Source of the DNA: Reyranella sp.
GTDB taxonomy: Bacteria > Pseudomonadota > Alphaproteobacteria > Reyranellales > Reyranellaceae
NCBI RefSeq assembly: GCF_004297405.1
Contig: NZ_SCVC01000046.1
Location: 124,001-188,000 of the forward strand
Direction of reading: 5' to 3'
DNA length: 64,000 bases
Shown one piece after another: positions 50,613 to 59,121 of this stretch (its first letter is position 1; each line of letters begins with the position of its first letter). Both the position numbers and the translations under genes were made by a program. The notes below the pieces were generated by a model. It worked only from the letters and a program-made list of their open reading frames with translations, ran no database searches and was not told where the DNA came from.

Positions 50613-51680
50613 TCAGTGCGGGAACGGCCAGAGCCGCAGCTTCTCCTTGGCCACGGCCCAGAGGCGGGCGAGGCCGTGCGGTTCGACGATCAGGAAAAAA
50701 ACGATCATCGCGCCGAACACCATGAATTCGAGATGGCTGAGGAGCGCCGTCGACATCTTGATGCCGAGCCAGCTCGGAAGCTGGTTGAGCAGGATCGGCA
50801 CCAGGACGATGAAGGCCGCCCCCAGGAAGCTGCCGAGCAGCGACCCCAGGCCGCCGATGATGACCATGAACAGGAGCTGGAAGGAGCGGTTGATGTCGAA
50901 TGCCAATGGCTCCCAGGCACCCAGCCGCAGGAAGGCCCACATGGCGCCGGCGATACCGATGAAGAACGAGCTGACCGCGAAGGCCGAGAGCTTAGTGCGC
51001 AGCGGCCTGAAGCCGATGATTTCGGCTGCGATATCCATGTCGCGGATCGCCATCCACGACCGGCCGATATGGCCACGCACCAGGTTCTTGGCGACAAGGG
51101 TCGCCACGACGACAAAGGCCAGGATGAAGAGATAGCGCTCGACAGGCGTGTCGATAATCCAGCCGAAAACACTGGTCTCGCCGACCGCGACCGAGCCCGA
51201 CGGCGTGTAGTTGGTCAGCCACTTCACGCGCGCAAACAGCCAATCGAGGAAGAACTGCGAGGCGAGCGTCGCCACCGCCAGATAGAAGCCCTTGATCCGA
51301 AGCGAGGGGATGCCGAACAGGATGCCGACGGCCGCCGACATCACGCCGCCGAATAGGAAGACGACGATGAGATTGTTGACCTCCGGCACGCGGAGCCAGA
51401 GGTTGTAGGCGGCGTAGGCACCCACCGCCATGAAGCCGCCCGTTCCCAGCGACACCTGCCCGCAATAACCGACCAGGATGTTCAGGCCGACGGCCGCCAG
51501 CGACAGGATCAGGAACGGGATCAGGATTTCGGTATAGAGATACTGGCTCGCGAACAGTGGTACGACCAGGAAGGCCGCCACCACCACCGCGGCAACGAAG
51601 AGACGGTCCTGCACGATCGGGAAGATCTGCTGGTCGGCGGCATAGTCGGTCTTGAACTGGCCAGCCTCGCGGTAAAGCAT
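50613..51680 (-). CDS. livM: Branched-chain amino acid-type permease (LivM)
   Basis: A 355-aa permease with ~8-10 helices and the LivM hallmark NILVGYCGQVSLGTGGFMAVGAYAAYNL and GVMSAAVGILFGIPSLRIKGFYLAVATLA. It lies between livH and livK, 16 bases downstream of livH. Confidence 0.95.
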   Translation of the reverse strand: MLYREAGQFKTDYAADQQIFPIVQDRLFVAAVVVAAFLVVPLFASQYLYTEILIPFLILSLAAVGLNILVGYCGQVSLGTGGFMAVGAYAAYNLWLRVPEVNNLIVVFLFGGVMSAAVGILFGIPSLRIKGFYLAVATLASQFFLDWLFARVKWLTNYTPSGSVAVGETSVFGWIIDTPVERYLFILAFVVVATLVAKNLVRGHIGRSWMAIRDMDIAAEIIGFRPLRTKLSAFAVSSFFIGIAGAMWAFLRLGAWEPLAFDINRSFQLLFMVIIGGLGSLLGSFLGAAFIVLVPILLNQLPSWLGIKMSTALLSHLEFMVFGAMIVFFLIVEPHGLARLWAVAKEKLRLWPFPH

Positions 51681-51695
51681 TTCAGACCCGCCCTC

Positions 51696-52820
51696 TCAAA
51701 CGCGCTCGATGATGCGCTCGCCGAACAGGCCCTGCGGCCGGAACAGCAGGAAGACCAGCGCAAGCACATAAGCGAACCAATTCTCGATGCCGCCGCCGGC
51801 GAGGTCGAAGGTCCTGACCAGGATGGGCGCCAGGAAGACTTCCGAGAGCTTCTCGCCGGCCCCGATGATCAAACCGCCGACGATGGCGCCCGGCACCGAG
51901 GTGAAGCCGCCCAGGATCAGCACCGGCAGCGCCTTGAGCGCGATCAGCGAGATCGAGAACTGCACGCCGAGCTTGGCGCCCCAGATCAGGCCGGCGGCAA
52001 GCGCCACCAGGCCCGAGACCGTCCAGACAATCAGCCAGATCGTGTTGAGCGGAATGCCGACCGACTGGGCGGCGGCATGGTCATCCGCAACGGCCCGCAG
52101 AGCACGGCCGACGCGGGTCTTCTGGAAGAAGATCGCCAGCACCACGACCAGCGCCGCGGCGATGCCCGCGGCCACGAGGTCGCCAGGATCGACCAGCAGG
52201 CCGCCCTCGAAGATGCCCTCGAACAGGAAGATCGGGTCCTTCGGCAGACCGAGATGGATCGGGTAAACGTCGCTGCCCCACAGCGTCTGGCCGAGGCCGT
52301 CGAGGAAGTAGGCAATGCCAAGCGTCGCCATGAACAGGATGATGCCCTCCTGGTTCACGAGATGGCGCAGCACCAACCGCTCGATGGCATAGGCCAGCAA
52401 ACCCATGATCGCCGCCGTCGCCGCAATGGCCAGCCACATCGGCCAGGCACCCTTGCCGTAGGCATAGGCTGCCACGCTGCCGACCACCGCGCCGATCAGC
52501 GCCAGAAGCTGCAGCTTGCGCCGCTCGCCCGGACCGCCGCCACGCACGACATATTCGCGCCAGGCCCACCAGCCGATCAGGGCCAGCGCCACACCGAGCA
52601 CCGCGGCGGCAGCCACGAACTGGCCGAGGAAGACCTCCTTGTTGTCGATCGCACCGGCCAGCCGCGCGATCGTGAGCGCCGCGAACAGCACCATGGCGCC
52701 TTGCGCGAAGTTGAAGACGCCGGAGGCCTTGAAGATCAGAACGAAGCCCAACGCCACCAGCGAATAGAGCACACCGGTCAGGAGGCCGCCGATCAGGGTT
52801 TCGAGGAAGGGGCCCAGCAT
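51696..52820 (-). CDS. livH: Branched-chain amino acid-type permease (LivH)
   Basis: A 374-aa permease: GGLLTGVLYSLVALGFVLIFKASGVFNFAQGAMV (the LivH entry motif), and later DDHAAAQSVGIPLNTIW and LILGGFTSVPGAIVGGLIIG. It is longer than the usual ~300 aa because of an extra segment around 75-150. It overlaps none of its neighbours; livG lies 11 bases upstream. Confidence 0.95.
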   Translation of the reverse strand: MLGPFLETLIGGLLTGVLYSLVALGFVLIFKASGVFNFAQGAMVLFAALTIARLAGAIDNKEVFLGQFVAAAAVLGVALALIGWWAWREYVVRGGGPGERRKLQLLALIGAVVGSVAAYAYGKGAWPMWLAIAATAAIMGLLAYAIERLVLRHLVNQEGIILFMATLGIAYFLDGLGQTLWGSDVYPIHLGLPKDPIFLFEGIFEGGLLVDPGDLVAAGIAAALVVVLAIFFQKTRVGRALRAVADDHAAAQSVGIPLNTIWLIVWTVSGLVALAAGLIWGAKLGVQFSISLIALKALPVLILGGFTSVPGAIVGGLIIGAGEKLSEVFLAPILVRTFDLAGGGIENWFAYVLALVFLLFRPQGLFGERIIERV

Positions 52821-52831
52821 GCTCGCTCCAC

Positions 52832-53632
52832 TCAGTGGCTGACGCCGAGATAGGCGTCGATGACGGCCTGGTTGCTCTTGACCTCGTCGGGCACGCCATC
52901 ACCGATCTTCTTGCCGTAATCGAGCACCACGACGCGGTCGGAGATGTCCATGACCACGCCCATGTCGTGTTCGATCAGGCAGATCGTCGTGCCGAACTCA
53001 TCGTTCACGTCGAGGATGAAGCGACACATGTCCTGCTTCTCCTCGATGTTCATGCCGGCCATCGGTTCATCGAGCAGCAGAAGCTCAGGCTGGGCGGCAA
53101 GCGCGCGGCCAAGCTCGACCCGCTTCTGCAAGCCATAAGGAAGCCGGCCGACGGGCACTTTGCGGATGTGCTGGATCTCGAGGAAGTCGATGATTTCCTC
53201 GACCGCCTTGCGATGTTCGATCTCCTCGCGTCGCGCCGGACCAAAATGGAGTGCTTGCCAGAAAAGGCCGGTCTTCATGCGCAGGTTGCGTCCGGTCATG
53301 ATGTTGTCGAGAGTCGACATGCCGCGGAACAGCGCGATGTTCTGGAAGGTGCGGGCGATGCCCTGCTCTGCCGCCTCGTGCGGCCGCATCTGACTGCGCC
53401 GCACACCCTTGTAGGTAATGGCGCCTTGTTGCGGGTGATAGAAGCCGTTGATGCAGTTCAGCATCGACGACTTGCCAGCACCGTTGGGGCCGATGATGGC
53501 GCGGATCTCGCCCTTCCGGATGTCGAAGCTGATGTCGGTCAGCGCCTTCACGCCACCGAACGACAGGCTGATATTTTCGACCGACAGCAGCACCTCGGTG
53601 AAGGAACGCGTACGCTCGGCCATCGCCGTCAA
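52832..53632 (-). CDS. livG: Branched-chain amino acid-type ABC ATPase (LivG)
   Basis: A 266-aa ATPase: Walker A IIGPNGAGKSSMLN, signature LPYGLQKRVELGRALA, Walker B LLLLDEPMAGM and ICLIEHDMGVVMDISDRVVVLDYGKKI. The ATG at 53632 overlaps the upstream ligase stop (ATGA); an internal ATG three codons in is possible. Confidence 0.95.
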   Translation of the reverse strand: MTAMAERTRSFTEVLLSVENISLSFGGVKALTDISFDIRKGEIRAIIGPNGAGKSSMLNCINGFYHPQQGAITYKGVRRSQMRPHEAAEQGIARTFQNIALFRGMSTLDNIMTGRNLRMKTGLFWQALHFGPARREEIEHRKAVEEIIDFLEIQHIRKVPVGRLPYGLQKRVELGRALAAQPELLLLDEPMAGMNIEEKQDMCRFILDVNDEFGTTICLIEHDMGVVMDISDRVVVLDYGKKIGDGVPDEVKSNQAVIDAYLGVSH

Positions 53633-55596
53633 CCCGCCTTCCTGAGCGCCGGATGCGGGGCAAGGTCGCGGATAGCAACATCGCCCTCGATCCGACCCTT
53701 GCGGCCGTCCTCGAACGTGACATCGACCCCGATATGCGCCGATTTGGCGGCGCTGTAGAGCGCATCGACCAGCGCCTTGTAACGCTCGCCAATGAAGCCG
53801 CGTCGCACCTTGTTGGTGCGCGTCAGCTCCCCGTCGTCGGCTTCGAGGGCCTTGTGCAGGATCAGGAAGCGGCGGATCTGCGCGCCAGCCATCCTCGGGT
53901 CGGCGGCGAGGTCACGATTCACCTGCTCGACCTCACTTTGGATCAGGTCGTAGACCTCCGGTCGTGCCGCCAGTTCTTGGTAGCTCGCATAGGCGATATT
54001 GCGCCGCTCTGCCCAATCGCCCACCGCAATCATGTCGATATTGACGAAGGCGGCGACGAAATCGCGGCCGTCGCCGAACGCCACCGCTTCGTTGATATGC
54101 GGAAAGAACTTCAGCTTGTTCTCGATGAACTTCGGCGCGAACAGCGTGCCGTCGTTCAGCTTCCCGACGTCCTTGGCGCGATCGATGATGCGCAGATGGC
54201 CGCGCTCGTCGAGATAGCCCGCGTCGCCGGTATGGACCCAGCCGTCGGCGGTCTTGGCGTCGTTGGTCGCCTCGGGATTCTTGAAATACTCCTTGAACAC
54301 GCCGGGGCTGCGGTAGAGCACTTCGCCCGACTCGGCGATCCTGAGTTCGACCTTGGAAACCGGCTTGCCGACCGTGTCGGGAAAAACCTCGCCATTGGGA
54401 TGGATGGTGACGAACACCGAGGCCTCGGTCTGGCCGTAGAGCTGCTTCATGTTCACGCCCAGGGCGCGATAGAAGTTGAAGATCTCCGGCCCGACGGCTT
54501 CGCCCGCGGTGTAGGCCACGCGCACGCGACTCATGCCCAGCGTGTTCTTGAGCGGGCCATAGATCATCAGATTGCCGAGCCAATAGAGCAGCCGGTCACC
54601 GATCGAGACGGGCCGGCCATCGAGCAACGCCGGACCGACCCGGCGGGCCACGCCCATAAAGAAGTGGAACAGGCGGCGTTTTAGCAGCCCTGCGTCCTCC
54701 ATGCGGATCGTCACCTGGGTGATCAGATTTTCGAGCACCCGTGGTGGCGCAAAATAGTAGGTCGGTCCGATCTCGCGCAGGTCGGTCATCACGGTCGAAG
54801 CCGATTCAGGACAGTTCACGACCAGCCCGACCACATAGCCCTGCGCGTAGGAGAAAATGTGATCGCCGACCCAGGCCATCGGCAGGTAGGAGAGCAGCTC
54901 GTCACCGGCCTTCAGCCCGTCGAAGGCTGCACCGGCTTCGGCGGCCCAGACGAGATTGTCGTAGCTCAGCACCGCGCCCTTCGGCCGGCCGGTCGTGCCC
55001 GAGGTGTAGAGCATGATGGCATCATCGCTGCCCTTGCCCTTGGCAACCTCGGCCGAAACCATATCGGGCGCAGCGGCGAGGCGCTTCTCGCCACGTGCCT
55101 GCACCTCGGCGTAGGAGAGCAGGCCCTCGTAGTGCCGCATGCCACGCGGATCGACGTAGAAGATCGTCTCCAGCGACGGCACTTTCTTCTGGATCTCGAG
55201 GAGCTTGTCGACCTGCTCCTGGTTCTCGGCCAGCGCGTAACGCGCGCCGGCATGCTCGACGACGTAGGCGAGTTCGTCGGCAACTGAATCCTGGTAGACC
55301 GGCACCGGCACGCCGCCCAGCGACTGCGCCGCGCACATCGACCAATAGAGCCTCGGCCGGTTGTCGCCGACCACGATCAACCGGTCGTCGCGTCGAAAAC
55401 CGAGATCGGCGAGGCCGGCGGCGAGCAGGCGCATCTCGGCCGCGACATGCGCCCAGTCATGGGTCTGCCAGATGCCGTATTCCTTCTCCCGGTAAGCCGG
55501 CCGGTCACCCCGCGTCCGGGCAAGCTCCGCCAACAGCTTGGGAAACGTGTCCCGAGCCTGGGTTCCGGCAATGGCGCCGTCGTCGGTCATTCCCAC
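53629..55596 (-). CDS. Long-chain acyl-CoA ligase of the liv-type operon
   Basis: A 655-aa AMP-dependent ligase: LYTSGTTGRPKGAVLSYDN, VKQLYGQTEASVFVT-like region, VHTGDAGYLDERGHLRIIDRAKDVGKL and a long C-terminal domain. It is the first gene of the operon, translationally coupled with livG. Import plus CoA-activation is a frequent alphaproteobacterial arrangement for aromatic or fatty acids. Start is GTG 55596, or ATG 55590 six bases later; a GGGAG site suits either. Confidence 0.92.
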   Translation of the reverse strand: MGMTDDGAIAGTQARDTFPKLLAELARTRGDRPAYREKEYGIWQTHDWAHVAAEMRLLAAGLADLGFRRDDRLIVVGDNRPRLYWSMCAAQSLGGVPVPVYQDSVADELAYVVEHAGARYALAENQEQVDKLLEIQKKVPSLETIFYVDPRGMRHYEGLLSYAEVQARGEKRLAAAPDMVSAEVAKGKGSDDAIMLYTSGTTGRPKGAVLSYDNLVWAAEAGAAFDGLKAGDELLSYLPMAWVGDHIFSYAQGYVVGLVVNCPESASTVMTDLREIGPTYYFAPPRVLENLITQVTIRMEDAGLLKRRLFHFFMGVARRVGPALLDGRPVSIGDRLLYWLGNLMIYGPLKNTLGMSRVRVAYTAGEAVGPEIFNFYRALGVNMKQLYGQTEASVFVTIHPNGEVFPDTVGKPVSKVELRIAESGEVLYRSPGVFKEYFKNPEATNDAKTADGWVHTGDAGYLDERGHLRIIDRAKDVGKLNDGTLFAPKFIENKLKFFPHINEAVAFGDGRDFVAAFVNIDMIAVGDWAERRNIAYASYQELAARPEVYDLIQSEVEQVNRDLAADPRMAGAQIRRFLILHKALEADDGELTRTNKVRRGFIGERYKALVDALYSAAKSAHIGVDVTFEDGRKGRIEGDVAIRDLAPHPALRKAG

Positions 55597-55673
55597 AGCA
55601 CTCCCGCGGCCTGCCGTTCGTCTCGTTGTGCGGCAGTTCCGTCAGGCAGATAGCCACAGGCAATTCGCACCGG

Positions 55674-57026
55674 TCAAGCCAAGCAGAGCCTCAAGGTGAA
55701 CCTGGCGCCGCCACCGGGGCGGTCATCGACCGAAATGCTGCCGTCGTGGGCGGCGGCCACCCGCGCCACGATGGCGAGGCCCAGCCCACGGCTGTCAGCC
55801 TTGGTCCGATCCCTGCGCCAGAAACGCGAAAAGATCGACTGTCGCTCTGCCACCGGCACGCCAGGGCCGTCGTCCAGCACGCGCACCGTGCCGTCGGCCG
55901 CGACATCGACCTCGATCGAACCGCCCCGGGGCGTATGTCGAATGGCGTTTTCGACGAGATTGCGCACCGCCCGGAACAGCGCCTCGGCATGACCGCGCAC
56001 CCACACTGGCTCCCCGACGCCGGTCAGCGCGATCGTCTTGTCACTGCTCACGGCGAGCGGCGCCATGAAGCCCACGGCGTCAGCGCAAACGGCGTGAACG
56101 TCGGCCTTGGAGTCGGCGCGAACGACAAAGGCCTCGAGCTCGGCGATGTCGAGCACCTGGTTCACAGTACGCGTCATGTTGACGATGTCGGTCTGCAGCG
56201 AGTGCCTGAGCGGTCCAGCATCCATCGTGTCAACGCGCGCCCGCATGATGGCAAGGGGGGTGCGCAGCTCGTGCGCCATGTCGGCAGTGAACTCGCGCTG
56301 CACCCGGAAGCCGGCCTCGAGCCGCTCCAGAGCCTGATTGACGGCATGGACCAGCGGCACGACCTCGGCTGGCATGGAAGCTTCGGGCAGGCGGATGTCG
56401 GTGCTGGTCGGCCCGATCGCGGCCGCCGTGGTCGAGGCCCGGCGCACCGGATCGAGGGCGCGACGGAAGATCACGATGTCGATCAAGAGCAGCAGCAGCA
56501 GGATCGGGAAGGTGATCCAGGCGACGCGCGGAATAAACGAAGTGACGATATCGTCGATGATGACGTCGCGATGCGTGAGGTCCTGGCCAACCTGGATCCA
56601 GTACAGGCGATCGCCGACGGCGCGCGGAACGCTGACACCGAACAATACTGCGCCACCGTGCCGCCGTCGGTTGAACCATTCGCTCGACGACGGATCGATC
56701 GAAGCAAAAAGTGGCTGGCCGTCGTCCCGCGAGGAGAACAGCACCTTGCCCTTGGAATCGAGGACCGCATAGGAATAGAGCGCATACTCGCCGGAGTAGA
56801 GGGGCAGCGCCTCGGTCGGAATATCGAACTCGACGCTGCCTGTTGGCGTCGGCCGGAGGAAACTGCCAATGGTAAGCGCCTGGCTGCGCAACGCATCGCG
56901 ATGGAGATTGTTGGCGGCCTGATTCAGAAGCCAGTAGAGCGCCAGCGGCATCAGGATCGAGGTGATGGCGACCGCGACGACATGGAGTGCGACGACGCGG
57001 GAGATGATCGAGCGGAAGCGACTCAC
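55674..57026 (-). CDS. Two-component sensor histidine kinase
   Basis: A 450-aa membrane sensor. Two membrane helices (~15-36 and ~170-190) enclose a periplasmic sensor, followed by a HAMP-like segment, HisKA with His252 (TADMAHELRTPLAIM), and an HATPase domain (AVRNLVENAIRHTPRGG, DDGPGVP, SRGLGLAIVARVAAAHDG). GTG 57026 overlaps the response-regulator stop (GTGA). It probably senses metals or envelope stress, since it is next to an RND efflux set. Confidence 0.92.
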   Translation of the reverse strand: MSRFRSIISRVVALHVVAVAITSILMPLALYWLLNQAANNLHRDALRSQALTIGSFLRPTPTGSVEFDIPTEALPLYSGEYALYSYAVLDSKGKVLFSSRDDGQPLFASIDPSSSEWFNRRRHGGAVLFGVSVPRAVGDRLYWIQVGQDLTHRDVIIDDIVTSFIPRVAWITFPILLLLLLIDIVIFRRALDPVRRASTTAAAIGPTSTDIRLPEASMPAEVVPLVHAVNQALERLEAGFRVQREFTADMAHELRTPLAIMRARVDTMDAGPLRHSLQTDIVNMTRTVNQVLDIAELEAFVVRADSKADVHAVCADAVGFMAPLAVSSDKTIALTGVGEPVWVRGHAEALFRAVRNLVENAIRHTPRGGSIEVDVAADGTVRVLDDGPGVPVAERQSIFSRFWRRDRTKADSRGLGLAIVARVAAAHDGSISVDDRPGGGARFTLRLCLA

Positions 57027-57703
57027 CCGGCCTTTTCCTCGGCAAGCAGATAGCCGACGCCGCGCACCGTGTGGACCTTCACCGTGGCGCCGCAATCCGC
57101 CAACATCTTGCGCAGCCGATGGACGTAGACCTCGACCGCATTGGACCCGACATCGCCCGACAGGCCGAAGAGCTGATCCTCGAACAGGCGCTTGGGCGCC
57201 ACGTTGCCACCGCGCCGCAAGAGGATCTCCAACACCGCCGTCTCGCGCGCCGGGAAGGACCGCACGGTGCCATCGACCAGGACTTGCCGCCCTTCGGTAT
57301 CGAGTGACACGTTGCCGAAGGTGAGACGGCGGCCAAGCATGTTGCCGGGGCGGCGCAGCAGCGCCTGCAGCCGCGCCACCAACTCCTCCATGGCAAAGGG
57401 CTTTGCGAGATAATCGTCGGCGCCGGCCCTAAGTCCGTTGACCCGGTCGGAAACGCCGTCGCGTGCCGTCAGCACAAGGACTGGTGTCGAATCGCCGCGG
57501 CCACGCAGGCCACGCAACAGGGAAAGCCCGTCTTCGTCGGGCAAGCCGAGATCGAGCACGACCGCGGCATAGCGCATCGCGGCGAGCGCATGGACGGCAT
57601 CTCCGGCGTTGTCGACAGAATCAGCAGAGAACCCGCTGCGCCCCAGCCCTTTGACCAGCAGCGTAACGAGTTCGGCATTGTCCTCGACGAGAAGGACCCT
57701 CAT
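57023..57703 (-). CDS. OmpR-family response regulator
   Basis: A 226-aa regulator: phosphoacceptor Asp51 (AVVLDLGLPDEDG), AKPF near 100 and a winged-helix end (VYVHRLRKML, TVRGVGYLL). ATG 57703 is chosen, as upstream codons are non-family. It is the first gene of the kinase operon and is divergent from the efflux operon, which is its likely target. Confidence 0.93.
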   Translation of the reverse strand: MRVLLVEDNAELVTLLVKGLGRSGFSADSVDNAGDAVHALAAMRYAAVVLDLGLPDEDGLSLLRGLRGRGDSTPVLVLTARDGVSDRVNGLRAGADDYLAKPFAMEELVARLQALLRRPGNMLGRRLTFGNVSLDTEGRQVLVDGTVRSFPARETAVLEILLRRGGNVAPKRLFEDQLFGLSGDVGSNAVEVYVHRLRKMLADCGATVKVHTVRGVGYLLAEEKAG

Positions 57704-57791
57704 CGCACGTCCTCCCGGAACGCAATTGCATCGAGCCGACCTTAGCACGCCGGTTTGCCGGTGGCGCTCTGCCCTCGTTGGCAACCGTCAG

Positions 57792-57808
57792 GTGCACGTA
57801 ATGTGCAC
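57792..57808. promoter_or_regulatory. GTGCAC direct repeat, candidate response-regulator site
   Basis: GTGCAC-GTAAT-GTGCAC, with an 11-base period like OmpR/PhoB-type binding sites, in the 121-base region between the regulator and the efflux operon, 17 bases before the adaptor start. Confidence 0.5.
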
Positions 57809-57824
57809 TGGTTACGGTCGCCTC

Positions 57825-59069
57825 ATGACCTCTCCGGCCGACCTTTCCCTGACTGCCCGCCTGCGCCACCACCGACTGTGGTTCGCGGGCGCCAGCGTCG
57901 TTGCCCTGTCGCTGGCCGCGGTCTGGACGGTCGACACGCAGCCCAGCAACGCCCTGATGCGGCCCGTCATCATCGTCGAGGCCGATGGCACGTTCCGGCC
58001 GAGCGACACGCAATGGTCCGGTCTCCGCTTCGAGACGGTGAAGCCGGTGGCTTTCCGGGAGGAGCGTGCGACCGACGGCAAGATCGGCATCAACGAGGAC
58101 ACCACGACGCCGGTCTTCTCGCCCTACTCCGGCCGCGTCACGCGCTTGATCGCCAAGCCCGGCGATCATGTCGAACGCGGCGCACCACTCTTCGCCATCG
58201 AGGCGAGCGAATTCGTGCAAGGACAGAACGATCTCGTGACTGCCGTCGCCGGCGTCGAGAAGGCGCGTTCGAAGCTTGTCCTCGCGCAGACTGCCGAGAA
58301 GCGGCAGAAGGAACTGCTGTCGATCCGCGGCGGCGCGCTGAAGGACCTCGAACAGGCTCAGTCCGACCTCGTCGCCGCGCAAGGCGATCTCAGGTCAGCC
58401 GATATCGCGCTGGCCGCCGTGCGCAACCGGCTGCGCATCCTCGGCCGCTCCGACACCGAGATCGAGCAGCTCGAAAAGGTCGACCGCATTGGTGCCGAGA
58501 CCATCGTGTCCGCCCCGATCGACGGCACCGTGATCCAGCGCAAGATCGGCCTCGGCCAATACATCAATGCCGGTGCGACCGATCCGGTGTTCAACATCGG
58601 CGACCTCTCGAAAGTCTGGCTGATCGCCAATGTCCGCGAATCCGATGCCCCTCGGATGAAAGTCGGCGCACCGGTCGAGGTTTCCGTACTCGCCTATCCG
58701 GGCCGGACCTTCGACGCGAAGCTGAGCTACGTCGCGCCGGCACTCGATCCCAACACACGCCGCCTTCCGGTGCGCGCCGAGATCACCAATGCAGGTCGCG
58801 AGCTGATGCCCGAGATGTTCGCGAGCTTCCGCATCGTCACCGGCGCGCCGCAGACCATGCCGGCCGTGCCACAGGAGGCCATCGTCTACGAAGGCGCCAA
58901 TGCCCGCGTCTGGGTCGCTCGCTCCGGCGACAAATCCATCGTCTCCCGCCCCATCGAGGTCGGCACAACCTCCAACGGCCTCGTCGAAGTGCGCAAGGGC
59001 CTGCAGCCCGGCGAGACCGTGGTGACGAGCGGCACGCTATTCATCGATCGCGCAGCCAAGCGCGACTGA
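57825..59069 (+). CDS. RND efflux periplasmic adaptor (CzcB/HlyD type)
   Basis: A 414-aa membrane-fusion protein: one N-terminal helix (~18-38), barrel-sandwich parts (TTPVFSPYSGRVTRLIAKPGDHVERGAPLFAIEASE and a matching VSAPIDGTVIQRKIGLGQYIN), a coiled-coil hairpin between them (~125-195) and a beta-barrel (SKVWLIANVRESDAPRMKVG). ATG 57825 was chosen as family-consistent; a ribosome site is not clear. It is the first gene of a three-gene efflux operon. Confidence 0.92.
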   Translation: MTSPADLSLTARLRHHRLWFAGASVVALSLAAVWTVDTQPSNALMRPVIIVEADGTFRPSDTQWSGLRFETVKPVAFREERATDGKIGINEDTTTPVFSPYSGRVTRLIAKPGDHVERGAPLFAIEASEFVQGQNDLVTAVAGVEKARSKLVLAQTAEKRQKELLSIRGGALKDLEQAQSDLVAAQGDLRSADIALAAVRNRLRILGRSDTEIEQLEKVDRIGAETIVSAPIDGTVIQRKIGLGQYINAGATDPVFNIGDLSKVWLIANVRESDAPRMKVGAPVEVSVLAYPGRTFDAKLSYVAPALDPNTRRLPVRAEITNAGRELMPEMFASFRIVTGAPQTMPAVPQEAIVYEGANARVWVARSGDKSIVSRPIEVGTTSNGLVEVRKGLQPGETVVTSGTLFIDRAAKRD

Positions 59070-59121
59070 CGGCCTGCCGGGCCCCGCCGGCCCCGGCGCT
59101 CTCCAGCACGGCGATCGTTCC

